This document shows, piece after piece, positions 15,713 through 24,156 of a stretch of 24,232 nt of DNA. Every line of letters starts with the position of its first letter. Positions within the stretch are counted from its first letter, which is position 1. The translations under genes and the position numbers were made by a program. Under the pieces are notes generated by a model. That model was given only the letters and a program-made list of their open reading frames with translations. It was not told the origin of the DNA and did no database searches. The stretch is from contig UQLO01000035.1 in NCBI GenBank assembly GCA_900541865.1, positions 1 through 24,232 on the forward strand, in the 5' to 3' direction. Origin of the DNA: an uncultured Porphyromonadaceae bacterium. Its GTDB lineage: Bacteria > Bacteroidota > Bacteroidia > Bacteroidales > Muribaculaceae.

Positions 15713-17269
15713 ATGAAACTGAACAAATATATCGTTGCCGGCTGCATTGCTCTGATGGGTGCCACCACCTCCTGCGTGGGCGACCTTGACCTCAAGCCCA
15801 ACGATCCCAATAAAAAACTGGAACTCTCCACGGTCGACGAGTGGGACGGCTATCTGGGCCGCCTCTACGGCAACCTCTACCGCGACGACATCATCTCCAC
15901 CTCCGACGGTGGTGCCGGTACCTTCACCCGCACCCACTTCAACCTGCAGGAAATAACCGCCGACGAGTGCTTCATCTCCGAGAAGTGGAATGACCCCGGC
16001 TACCAGCCTCTGAACAAGAACACCTGGAGCGCCGACAACGAGTGGATCTACGCCGCTTTCGCACGCGAGTTCTTCAACGCCAAGATGTGCGCCGAGTTCA
16101 TCGCCGCAATGAACAGCGAAGGCTCCGCATACCTTCAGGCCAACGGCTACGACGAAGCTGAAACCAACTCCCGCATCGGCGAGGCTCACGCTCTTCGCGG
16201 TCTGGCTTACTACTATATGATCGACCTCTTCGGCCGCGGCCCCTGGATCGACGAATCGTCGACCACCGGTGCCATCCCGCCCACCTACAACCGCTCCGAG
16301 CTCTTCGACGCCATCGTGGCCGAACTCGTTGCCACCGCCGACATGATCAAGCCCGCCGCTCAGCAGGCCTACGGCCGCATCACCCGCGAGGCTGCCTACA
16401 TGATTCTTGCCAAGCTCTACCTCAACTCCGAGGTGTACACCGGCACCGCTCGCTACCAGGAGTGCGCCAACGCCCTCCAGAAGGTTGTCGGAACAGGCCT
16501 GACGCTGGCTCCCGAGTACAAGTACCTCTTCTGCTCAAGCAACGACAAGTACGTCGGCAACGGCGAAATCCTCTTCGCCGTGCCCCAGCAGCAGGGCCGC
16601 ATGGAAACATGGGGCGGTACTACCTACCTCACCGCAGGCTGCTGGATTGAAACCGTGCCCAAGGACGTCCTCACCGCACTCAACTATAGCGGCGACGCTT
16701 GGTCGGGCCTCCGTCTGCGCCCCGAACTCTCCAAGAGCCTCCAGGGTGACCCCCGCCGCCTCATCTACGAAGGCACCTTCCAGGAAGAAATTCCCGACCT
16801 GGTTGCCTACGACGTGAACTCCTGCGGCTACATGCTCATCAAGTACACCAACACCACCGAGGACGACTACACCAACACGGCCGGTGCCACCAACAACAAC
16901 ACCGCCATGAGCAACACCGACTACCCCGTGTTCCGTCTTGCCGACGCCTACCTGATGCTTGCCGAGTGCCAGCTCCGTGGCGTAAACTGCGATGGTCTGA
17001 AGTACTTCAACATGGTTCGTGAACGCGTGGGCCTGAGCACCTCCGGCGCTCTCACCGAGTCCCTGCTGCTCACCGAGCGCATGAACGAACTCTACATGGA
17101 GGGCCACCGCCGCTCCGACCTTATCCGCTTCGGACGCTACACCGGCAACGCCTATGTATGGTCGTGGAAGAACGGTGTCTACGAAGGCGCTTCCATTCCG
17201 GAGTACCGCGCACTCTATCCCATCCCCACCCAGTATGTGGGCACAGTGGGCCAGAACGCCGGCTATTGA
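15713..17269 (+). CDS. SusD-like surface glycan-binding lipoprotein
   Basis: This 518-residue lipoprotein has a lipobox with Cys21 (GATTSC), so it is anchored to the outer membrane. It begins, like most SusD proteins, with a 'DLDLKPND' segment soon after the cysteine. It contains the helical TPR-type core (AHALRGLAYYYMIDLFGRGPW near 162, AYMILAKLYLNSEVY near 226) and the C-terminal signature RRSDLIRFGRY with LYPIP (about 463-509). SusD captures oligosaccharides and closes over the SusC channel; the pairing with the preceding susC is obligatory. An unusual Thr/Asn-rich stretch (TNTTEDDYTNTAGATNNN, about 381-398) probably forms a surface loop. Confidence 0.95.
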   Translation: MKLNKYIVAGCIALMGATTSCVGDLDLKPNDPNKKLELSTVDEWDGYLGRLYGNLYRDDIISTSDGGAGTFTRTHFNLQEITADECFISEKWNDPGYQPLNKNTWSADNEWIYAAFAREFFNAKMCAEFIAAMNSEGSAYLQANGYDEAETNSRIGEAHALRGLAYYYMIDLFGRGPWIDESSTTGAIPPTYNRSELFDAIVAELVATADMIKPAAQQAYGRITREAAYMILAKLYLNSEVYTGTARYQECANALQKVVGTGLTLAPEYKYLFCSSNDKYVGNGEILFAVPQQQGRMETWGGTTYLTAGCWIETVPKDVLTALNYSGDAWSGLRLRPELSKSLQGDPRRLIYEGTFQEEIPDLVAYDVNSCGYMLIKYTNTTEDDYTNTAGATNNNTAMSNTDYPVFRLADAYLMLAECQLRGVNCDGLKYFNMVRERVGLSTSGALTESLLLTERMNELYMEGHRRSDLIRFGRYTGNAYVWSWKNGVYEGASIPEYRALYPIPTQYVGTVGQNAGY

Positions 17270-17303
17270 TATTCAGCGAACTCATCATTCTATAGACTAA
17301 GCA

Positions 17304-18266
17304 ATGAAAATAGCTAAAATATATGCCATCGGGGCTGTTGCCCTGCTCGGAGCCGGCTTCGCTGCCTGCAGCGACGTCACCGATCCCGTATTCCACGCTC
17401 CGGACGCATCCAAATTCACTCTGTACACCCCGCCGCTGCAGGACCAGTACTTCCAGCTCAGCGAAACCGGTACCTTCGAGCTCACCCTCAACGGGCAGCC
17501 CGACTACGGCTTCTCGGCCATCACCCAGTACCGCGCCGAAGTCAGCCTCACTCCGGAATTCACCGAGGGCAACTACCGCACCCTCACTCCCACCGGAACC
17601 GGCACCCTCTCCAAGATGACCCTCAAGGAGTACGACCTGGCAATAGCCATCAACGAGCTCCACGGCGTCACTTCCGAGGAAGAATACGTCGACAGAGGCA
17701 TCGAGAAGGTTTACTTCCGCGGCGTCGCCTTCATTTCGGGCGTCGACGAAAGTTATGTCACCACCAACAACGTCGTTTCGCTCAACAAGGTGCAGAACTA
17801 CTTCGTGCTCGCAATCCCCGCAAGCATCTACTGCATCGGTAACTACCTGGGCGACTGGATTGGCCCGGTTGCCGACAATGCTGTCGCTCTGGCTCCCTAC
17901 ACTCTGTCGGAGAACGACGATGCCATCGGTTCCAACGTGTTCTACGGCACCATCGACTTCCAGGACCACGCTCCTATCTTCCGTTTCTACCCCAACCTCG
18001 AAGGATGGGACGCTCCTGCCGACTGGAGCGGCGACGGCAAGACCGGTGCGGCCTACTTCTTCTCCATGGGAGCCGCAGGAGGCGAGAACAACGACACCCC
18101 CGTGCCCTTCCCCGACTTCGTGGCCGGCACAACGCTGACCCACAATGTTGCCCAGACCAAGGATAGCTTCAGCTTCCCCAACTACACCGGTGTGGTTATC
18201 ATGACCGTCGACCTCTCCGGCGATGACCAAGCAAACTACGCTGCAACATTCTCAACCCCTGAATAA
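17304..18266 (+). CDS. SusE-like outer-membrane lipoprotein
   Basis: This 320-residue lipoprotein has its lipobox at Cys22 (GAGFAAC). After the cysteine it reads SDVTDPVFHAPDASKFTLYTPPLQDQ, which matches the SusE-family start 'D-P-x-F-x-L-x-T-P', followed by an Ig-like domain (FELTLNGQPDYGFSAITQYRAEVS). The C-terminal half (FYPNLEGWDAPADW, AYFFSMGAAGG) looks like a binding module. SusE/SusF proteins lie on the cell surface and bind the glycan without cutting it. It follows susD after 34 nt and precedes a similar gene, giving a susC-D-E-F order. The family name is fairly safe; the ligand is not known. Confidence 0.75.
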   Translation: MKIAKIYAIGAVALLGAGFAACSDVTDPVFHAPDASKFTLYTPPLQDQYFQLSETGTFELTLNGQPDYGFSAITQYRAEVSLTPEFTEGNYRTLTPTGTGTLSKMTLKEYDLAIAINELHGVTSEEEYVDRGIEKVYFRGVAFISGVDESYVTTNNVVSLNKVQNYFVLAIPASIYCIGNYLGDWIGPVADNAVALAPYTLSENDDAIGSNVFYGTIDFQDHAPIFRFYPNLEGWDAPADWSGDGKTGAAYFFSMGAAGGENNDTPVPFPDFVAGTTLTHNVAQTKDSFSFPNYTGVVIMTVDLSGDDQANYAATFSTPE

Positions 18267-18280
18267 AGCAGGCCACTAAC

Positions 18281-18315
18281 AAAAAAGCCGTTCCGGCAGC
18301 TCCTGCCGGAACGGC
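18281..18315 (-). terminator. Perfect hairpin between susE- and susF-like genes; minus-strand terminator
   Basis: GCCGTTCCGGCAG (18287-18299) pairs with CTGCCGGAACGGC (18303-18315): 13 perfect pairs with a 3-nt loop. On the minus strand six T residues (complement of 18286-18281) follow directly, which is a textbook intrinsic terminator. On the plus strand CAATAACCC follows, so readthrough is expected and the hairpin may instead stabilise or separate the transcript parts. Confidence 0.7.
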
Positions 18316-18473
18316 CAATAACCCAAACCGAAAAGTTTTTCACTCAATATGAAGAAATTCGCTTTAACAGCCGTGGCCGCTCTCGCTCTCGCCGCATTCA
18401 CATCGTGCGACGAGTATACGCTGCCCAATCCCCCGGCACAGAGCAACGAAGCCGAAGCGCTTTTCAACGCTTC
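18281..18473 (-). ncRNA. Candidate antisense RNA over the susF-like start
   Basis: The minus-strand terminator at 18315-18281 has a matching minus-strand -7 box about 165 nt upstream (complement of 18480-18487). Together they outline an RNA of about 190 nt complementary to the susF ribosome-binding region and first 40 codons. This rests on sequence pattern only. Antisense RNAs are known in Bacteroides polysaccharide loci. Confidence 0.25.
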
Positions 18474-19836
18474 CGACCTCAAAGTTACTCCGGAGGTGCC
18501 GTCGACCCTCAATCTTACCGCCCTGAGCGAGCAGGGCACTGAGCCCGAGGTACTCAGCTTCACCGTTGAGAACCTTCCCGCCGGTCGCGTGGTCAAGTAC
18601 CTCATGCAGATGTCCGACACCGAGGATTTCGCAAAGGTTGCCGAGGTTACTCCTACCACGGGCGAGGACAACGTTGTCCGCGTTAACCCCGCCGACATTC
18701 AGGAGGCTTACTTCACCACCTTTACCCACGATCCCGCCGCTGTAAAGATGTATGTTCGCTTCGCCGCTTACATCAGCAATACAGCCGGCACCGAGAATGC
18801 CCGCGTTGGCGGCCCCGACAACTGGTACGCTTCCACCGAACTCACTCTGATGCCGATGGCCCACGACTGGGTGATGGAAGATTCCTACTACTTCGTAGGC
18901 ACTTTCAACAACTGGCAGGCAGCTTCCGCAATACCGCTGATCCGCAGCGGCGAGGGCAATATCTACGACAACCCCGACTTCTATCTGCCCTTCCAGGTAA
19001 GCGGCGAAGAAGCTACCGCCGGCTATCGCTGGGCTATCGTGCCGGCAAGCTCCATAGCCAAGGGCAACCTTGAGAACGGCTTTGGCCGCAGCAACGACAA
19101 CCAGACCTTGGAAGGTCGTCTGGCTCAGGTTGAAGACGTTGTCACCAACGGCGTGAGCGTACCCACCGGAGGCACCTACATGCTCAAGATCAACATGTTC
19201 ACTCTCGACTACACCGTAAGCTACGCCTACGAGTCGCTCTACGTCAACGCAGTCGGCTACCAGACCCAGTATCCCAAGATGCTCCGCCTGTTCACCAACG
19301 ACTACGTGAACTACGACGGTGTTGTCCGCACCCGCTCAACCTTCCGTCTGGCTTGCGAACCCAGCAACAACGGTATGTTCTACGGCGGTGCCGACGGCGA
19401 CACTCCCGTCACCTCCAATGGCGTAACCTCCGGTCTGATGGGCGTTTACTCCGGCATCGGCGAATGCCCGGCCATGACAGTGCCCAACAACGGCTTCTAC
19501 TATGTTCAGGCCAACATCAAGGACCTCACCTGGAAGGCTTCTCAGCTTGAAAGCATCAGCGTTGTCGGCTCCTTCAACGGCTGGAACACCGCCGACGCTG
19601 CCGCTACCATGACTCCCGACCGCAACATGGTTGTCTACACCATCAACAACGTGGTGCTCGACGCCGGTGGCGAATTCAAGTTCTGCTGCAACCACGACTG
19701 GGCTATCAGCTTCGGTGGCGCTATGGACGACATCGTGCAGAACGGCGGCAACCTCGCCGTTCCCGAAGCCGGCACATACGACATCAAGCTCGACTTCACC
19801 ACTATACCCTACAGCGTGACCTTGACCAAGAAATAA
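18349..19836 (+). CDS. SusF-like glycan-binding lipoprotein
   Basis: This 495-residue lipoprotein has its lipobox at Cys20 (AAFTSC). An Ig-like N-domain (about 40-170) contains LSFTVENLPAGRVVKYLMQMSD, as in SusE/SusF proteins. Two later segments carry the same local pattern: VGTFNNW at 183-189 and VGSFNGWN at 406-413. The second is followed by YTINNVVLDAGGEFKFCCNHDW. This resembles the AMPK/CBM48-like glycogen-binding fold and the starch-binding modules of SusF. It therefore probably has at least two glycan-binding domains on the cell surface, with alpha-glucan as a plausible ligand. It lies 82 nt after the SusE-like gene, across a strong hairpin, and ends at a strong terminator. Confidence 0.78.
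   Translation: MKKFALTAVAALALAAFTSCDEYTLPNPPAQSNEAEALFNASDLKVTPEVPSTLNLTALSEQGTEPEVLSFTVENLPAGRVVKYLMQMSDTEDFAKVAEVTPTTGEDNVVRVNPADIQEAYFTTFTHDPAAVKMYVRFAAYISNTAGTENARVGGPDNWYASTELTLMPMAHDWVMEDSYYFVGTFNNWQAASAIPLIRSGEGNIYDNPDFYLPFQVSGEEATAGYRWAIVPASSIAKGNLENGFGRSNDNQTLEGRLAQVEDVVTNGVSVPTGGTYMLKINMFTLDYTVSYAYESLYVNAVGYQTQYPKMLRLFTNDYVNYDGVVRTRSTFRLACEPSNNGMFYGGADGDTPVTSNGVTSGLMGVYSGIGECPAMTVPNNGFYYVQANIKDLTWKASQLESISVVGSFNGWNTADAAATMTPDRNMVVYTINNVVLDAGGEFKFCCNHDWAISFGGAMDDIVQNGGNLAVPEAGTYDIKLDFTTIPYSVTLTKK
18480..18513 (-). promoter_or_regulatory. Possible antisense promoter inside susF-like gene
   Basis: The minus strand reads TAACTTTG (complement of 18480-18487), an exact -7 match. ATTG (complement of 18510-18513) lies 22 nt upstream, a 3-of-4 match to TTTG at slightly long spacing. 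It would point toward the minus-strand terminator at 18281-18315. A chance match inside codons is possible. Confidence 0.25.
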
Positions 19837-19858
19837 ATCTTCACGCAAGATCCTGACG

Positions 19859-19897
19859 GGCGCCCCGACATCCTCCGCGATGCCGGGGCGCCTTTTT
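19859..19897 (+). terminator. Terminator of the sus-like operon
   Basis: GGCGCCCCG (19859-19867) pairs with CGGGGCGCC (19884-19892). The stem is extended by CATC/GATG (19869-19872 with 19879-19882) and followed by five T (19893-19897). A second T-run lies at 19908-19915. Confidence 0.9.
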
Positions 19898-19931
19898 CAC
19901 GTCCTCCTTTTTTTTGAAATACGCTTGATTA

Positions 19932-19963
19932 TTTGGCGGATTGGGAAATTTGTCTTAATTTTG
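19932..19963 (+). promoter_or_regulatory. Promoter of the hybrid regulator gene
   Basis: TTTG (19932-19935), a 20-nt spacer and TAATTTTG (19956-19963) match the consensus exactly. Transcription near 19970 leaves a leader of about 100 nt and shows that the regulator is expressed separately from the sus-like operon. Confidence 0.75.
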
Positions 19964-20070
19964 GAGTGATAAACCATCCGGTCCCGTCAGTGATGCCTAA
20001 ACCTGTCCCTGTGGGAAAACACATTCTTGAACTTACGCATCAGCGTACAACCATAAAATCTTGCCTGACC

Positions 20071-23000
20071 ATGAAACGGATTTTTCTCCGGAGCGCCGGC
20101 GCTTTTTTGATTATCCTCGCCTCTTTCTTGTTTGGCTATGCCAATCCGGGACATACCGCCCGCACTTTCAACGTGCGCGACGGCCTGCCTTCGAACAGTG
20201 TTTCCACCGTCGTGCAGGACGGCAACGGCCTGGTGTGGATCGGCACATGGAACGGCCTGTCGTTCTACGACGGCTATCGGTTCTATACTTTCCGTTCGGG
20301 TGAGGGCACAGGCGAGCTTTCTACAAACCGTATTCTCGAGGTGCACCCCGACTCGGCGGCAAACGCCTGGTTCATTACCTACGACTACCGCCTCAACCTG
20401 CTCGACAACTCCGAAGGCCGCTTCCACAGCCTGTCCGACCTTATGCCGGGCGACTCCCTGGCCAGCTCTTTCGACGCCCGGTTCTTTATGCAAGGCAAAA
20501 ACGGCGTTTGGGTGCGCAGCCGCGACGGCGCAACTGTGGCCATCATACGCCGCAACACCGAGTCGCCTTTGGGCTACGATGTGCAGCTCAGCCCCATCGG
20601 CGAAATAGTCGACGGTGCGCGGCGGCTTCGCTCGATAAAGGCCGACGCTATCGGAAACAGTTGGATAATAACCGACAATTCCGCCTTACTCGAGGGCTCG
20701 ACGCCGCAGGTGAGCATTGCCGGACCCATTGCCGACGTTGCCGCTGTGGGCCCGGTGTCGTATATCATGGGCACCGACGGCACTCTGACCGCTTTTGCCG
20801 AAGGGCGCCTGCGGCCTGTCACCCCGCTCGACGATTTTGGTACTGTCAGCGCTCTTGAGCCCATCGACGACACGCGGCTCGTTGCCGCAACCGACCGCGG
20901 CTATGCAATCTACAATTCGCGCACAAACCGCTGGGCAACGGCTCCTATATCCGGAGGAGTGGAAATGGTCAAGGCCGACAGTAAGAATCGTGTTTGGGCT
21001 CTTGGCACCAACGGAAAGGTCTATATGTCGGCCGGCGACGGCATCTCGCCACGCCCCGTGGAAATCCAAACGCCCCCGGGCTCGCGCAACACCGAGTTCG
21101 TAACCCCGATGATTCTTGAGGACAACTACGGCACCATATGGCTGGCGCCCAAGCAGGGTATTCTGTGCTACTACAACGAGGAGACGGGCCGCGCAGTGCC
21201 AAGCCGAATAGTTTCGCCCCTGCTTAAGTACACCACTCTTCCGGAGGTGGAGAAATACTTTGTCGACAGCAATAAGAATCTGTGGGTCATCTCGGCCCAT
21301 GGTCTCTCGCTGGTCAATTTCACCTATCAGAACTACCGCAACCTGCCCATCGACGAAAACCACGAAACTCGTTCCATGATAGTGCTTGCCGACGGCAGCC
21401 TCCTGGCCGGCTCCTCGAATGGCGTTATCGCCAAATATAATCCGCAGGGACGATTCGAGGGCTATCTGGTGCGCTCTCAAGAGACCAACGGCGACGGCCA
21501 GGCAAGCCTGTCGGCAACCCCGCGCCGGTTCTCCATAAAAGTTTATTCGCTCTATCAGGATCCCTCCGGCGGAATATGGATCGGTACTAAGGGCGACGGC
21601 CTCTTCAATATCAACACCGAGGGCCGTGTGCGCCACTACACCCGCGGCGGCGTGCCCGGTCGACGCATAGAGTGCGACACGGTCTACGACTTCGACACCG
21701 ACAGCCGCGGACAGCTCTGGACGGCAACCTATGGCCGCGGTCCTCAGCTTGCGCGCCCGCGCTCCGACGGCAGCTTTGAATTTGTCAGCTTGCCCACGGT
21801 AGCTCAAAACTATCCGGAGGAGGACGGCTATCTCTATGTGCGCCGTATCACACACAACGGCCGCGGAGAAGTGGCCTTGGCTACCAACAGCGGCCTTGTG
21901 GCCTTCCGCGACAGTTTTGCGTCTCCCTCCGAAATCCGCTTCGTCACCAGCGTCCCCGGCACGGGCGACCGGGCATCGCTGCGCACCTCCAATGTGATGC
22001 AGGTGCTCGTAGGAGCCGACGGCAACACTCTGGTGTCGTCCATGGGCGGCGAAGTGCAGCGTGTGGTAAACCGCAATCTCACCGACTCGCTGCTGCGCTT
22101 CGAACCTCCCGCCGAGCCCGCCCTCTCAAAGGTGCTGTCCAACGGAAATGTGCTCTCTATGGTGCAGGACCGCAACGGTAACTACTATTTTGTGCGCGAA
22201 ACAGACATCGTGGCCTACTTCCCCCACGACAGCAACATCACCATACTCGGCCGAAGCATCCTCGGCGACGAGCATGAATTCTCCGAGGCCCTGCCCGCCG
22301 TGGGAGCCGACGGCTCGCTCTACTTCGGAGCGGTGGGATATGTTGTCAAGGTAGACCCCGTAGAGGTCACCAAAGAGCCGTATGCGCCCAATATCGTGCT
22401 GACGGGCATACAGCTGCAGGGTGAGCCCAAGGAAAAGTTCATCGTCAACCCCACAAACATCATCCTTGAACCCGACCACCGCAATTTCGCATTGAGCTTC
22501 ACCGCGCTGGACTACAGCGGCTCCGGCCGCACGCAGTATGCCTACCGCTTCGAGCCGGACTCGGCATGGACACAACTCGGCACCTCCAACGTGCTCCAGG
22601 TCACCGAGCTCAAGCCCGGCGTACACCGCCTCTATATAAAGAGCACCAACGTCGACGGTACGTGGGTCGACAATGCCAAGTATGTCGACATTATGGTCAA
22701 GCCCACATTCTCCGAAACAATATGGGCCAAACTGCTGATTCTGCTCTCTGTTCTCGCCGTGATTTTTGTGGGAATATGGTTCTACAACATCTACCGGCGC
22801 AACAAACTCATGAACCAGCTGCGACGCCGCGAGCGCGACTTTTATATCAACGCCTCGCACCGCCTCCGTACGCCTCTGGCCCTGATCGGCTCGCCCGTCT
22901 ACGAGGTTCTCAAGGCCGAAAATCTCTCCGAAACGGGCCGCGAACACCTTGAGCGCGTGCGCCGCAGCGCCAAGAACATGCTCCAGGTGCTCAACACTAT

Positions 23001-24006
23001 GCTTGAGGCTGAATTCAAACCCTCCGGCCTCTTCGACCCGCGCACAGACCCGACAGTGCCCGACGAAGTGGAGCCCGGCGACCGTCCCTCGTATATGACT
23101 TCCGACAACTGGCTGGAAGTCAAGGATCCCGATGAGGTCCCCACCAAGAAAGACATCACTATTCTCATCGTTGAGGACAACGACGACCTTCGCGGCTTCC
23201 TGCGCGACATCCTTGCGCCGCAGTACACCGTGCTGACCGCCGCAAACGGCCGTGAGGGTCTGGAGATTGCCGAATCCGGACAGCCCGACTTCATCCTCAC
23301 CGACGTGATGATGCCCGAAATGGACGGCCTGACAATGGTCAAGAAAATAAAGAGCCAGAAGCAGCTCAGCCATATTCCCATAATCGTGCTGTCGGCCAAA
23401 ACATCAATGGCCGACCGCATGGAAGGCCTCCGCGCCGGCATCGACGACTATATCTCCAAACCATTCTCGGCAACGCTTCTGCGACAGCGAATAGCAAACA
23501 TCATCGCCCAGCGCAAGATGCTCCAGCAGTCGTACATGGAGATGATAGGCAAACAGCTCAACAAGCCGGAGGGAACGAGCAACGCCGCCGACACCGCCGC
23601 CGACACTGCCGAAACCGGACCCTCTCCCGAGAAGCGTGAGTACCGCCTGGAAACGCCTCAGATCATCGAGGCCGACCAAGTGATGATGGAGAAGCTGATG
23701 AAGTTCCTCGAGGAGCGCATCGGCGACGAAAACCTGCGCATCGAAGAGATGGCCGACGCCGTGAGCATGGGACGCACCGTCTTCTACGGCAAGATTAAAG
23801 CCATCGTCGGCATGTCGCCCAGCGACTTCCTGCGCACTCTGCGTATGCAGCGGGCCGAGGATTTGATGGTCAACAGCAAGCTCAACTTCAGCCAGATAGC
23901 CTTCAGCGTAGGCTTCTCCGACCCCAAGTACTTCACTAAATGCTTCAAGAAAGAAACCGGCATGACACCCTCGGAGTACCGCAAGCAAAAGCGAGCCGAA
24001 CTCTAA
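20071..24006 (+). CDS. Hybrid two-component sensor/AraC regulator lacking the ATPase domain
   Basis: This protein of 1311 residues has a signal peptide (1-24), Reg_prop propeller repeats (about 30-790; VVQDGNGLVWIGTWNGLSFYDG, GGIWIGTKGDGLFNI), a Y_Y_Y domain (about 800-870) and one membrane helix (about 884-906). A DHp-like helix pair follows (His930 in NASHRLRTPLALIG). The receiver (from 1028) has the phosphoacceptor Asp1078 (LTDVMMPEMDG), Ser1108 and Lys1130. A C-terminal AraC-type DNA-binding domain (about 1203-1311) ends in the usual SDPKYFTKCFKKETGMTPSEYR. The ATP-binding HATPase domain expected between DHp and receiver is absent: no N-, G1- or G2-box is visible. The open frame extends upstream to 19933, but the promoter at 19932-19963 and the signal peptide favour 20071. 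It probably controls the adjacent susC-F genes. Confidence 0.92.
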   Translation: MKRIFLRSAGAFLIILASFLFGYANPGHTARTFNVRDGLPSNSVSTVVQDGNGLVWIGTWNGLSFYDGYRFYTFRSGEGTGELSTNRILEVHPDSAANAWFITYDYRLNLLDNSEGRFHSLSDLMPGDSLASSFDARFFMQGKNGVWVRSRDGATVAIIRRNTESPLGYDVQLSPIGEIVDGARRLRSIKADAIGNSWIITDNSALLEGSTPQVSIAGPIADVAAVGPVSYIMGTDGTLTAFAEGRLRPVTPLDDFGTVSALEPIDDTRLVAATDRGYAIYNSRTNRWATAPISGGVEMVKADSKNRVWALGTNGKVYMSAGDGISPRPVEIQTPPGSRNTEFVTPMILEDNYGTIWLAPKQGILCYYNEETGRAVPSRIVSPLLKYTTLPEVEKYFVDSNKNLWVISAHGLSLVNFTYQNYRNLPIDENHETRSMIVLADGSLLAGSSNGVIAKYNPQGRFEGYLVRSQETNGDGQASLSATPRRFSIKVYSLYQDPSGGIWIGTKGDGLFNINTEGRVRHYTRGGVPGRRIECDTVYDFDTDSRGQLWTATYGRGPQLARPRSDGSFEFVSLPTVAQNYPEEDGYLYVRRITHNGRGEVALATNSGLVAFRDSFASPSEIRFVTSVPGTGDRASLRTSNVMQVLVGADGNTLVSSMGGEVQRVVNRNLTDSLLRFEPPAEPALSKVLSNGNVLSMVQDRNGNYYFVRETDIVAYFPHDSNITILGRSILGDEHEFSEALPAVGADGSLYFGAVGYVVKVDPVEVTKEPYAPNIVLTGIQLQGEPKEKFIVNPTNIILEPDHRNFALSFTALDYSGSGRTQYAYRFEPDSAWTQLGTSNVLQVTELKPGVHRLYIKSTNVDGTWVDNAKYVDIMVKPTFSETIWAKLLILLSVLAVIFVGIWFYNIYRRNKLMNQLRRRERDFYINASHRLRTPLALIGSPVYEVLKAENLSETGREHLERVRRSAKNMLQVLNTMLEAEFKPSGLFDPRTDPTVPDEVEPGDRPSYMTSDNWLEVKDPDEVPTKKDITILIVEDNDDLRGFLRDILAPQYTVLTAANGREGLEIAESGQPDFILTDVMMPEMDGLTMVKKIKSQKQLSHIPIIVLSAKTSMADRMEGLRAGIDDYISKPFSATLLRQRIANIIAQRKMLQQSYMEMIGKQLNKPEGTSNAADTAADTAETGPSPEKREYRLETPQIIEADQVMMEKLMKFLEERIGDENLRIEEMADAVSMGRTVFYGKIKAIVGMSPSDFLRTLRMQRAEDLMVNSKLNFSQIAFSVGFSDPKYFTKCFKKETGMTPSEYRKQKRAEL

Positions 24007-24018
24007 GCCGGAGATAGC

Positions 24019-24050
24019 AGTGAATAGTTAAGAGTGAATAGCGAATAGTG
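24019..24050 (+). repeat. Short direct repeats GTGAATAG downstream of the regulator
   Basis: AGTGAATAG occurs at 24019-24027 and again at 24033-24041, followed by GAATAGTG at 24043-24050. The spacing is 14 and then about 9 nt. It lies 12 nt past the stop codon and looks like a piece of an extragenic repeat, but no second copy is in the window. Confidence 0.4.
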
Positions 24051-24111
24051 CGTTGGCGCCCCCAACCGGTAGCGTATGGACCGACAGCTTCAACCCTCGC
24101 CCTATCCCGAA

Positions 24112-24138
24112 GGGTGCCGCTGTGCGCCGGCGGCGCCC
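24112..24138 (+). other. GC-rich intergenic hairpin
   Basis: GGGTGCCGC (24112-24120) pairs with GCGGCGCCC (24130-24138), with one T-G wobble and a 9-nt loop. No T-tract follows, so it is a poor intrinsic terminator for the regulator gene. A smaller GTTGG/CCAAC pair lies at 24052-24066. Confidence 0.35.
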
Positions 24139-24156
24139 ACGGGGTGTCCGGGGAGA

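Noticed and set aside
19933..20070. Extended N-terminus of the hybrid regulator
   Set aside because: It begins inside the promoter and would bury the signal peptide. An ATG at 19993 is possible but has the same signal-peptide problem.
24019..24050. CRISPR-like array
   Set aside because: The repeats are only 8-9 nt with spacers of 2-5 nt and no cas genes are present.
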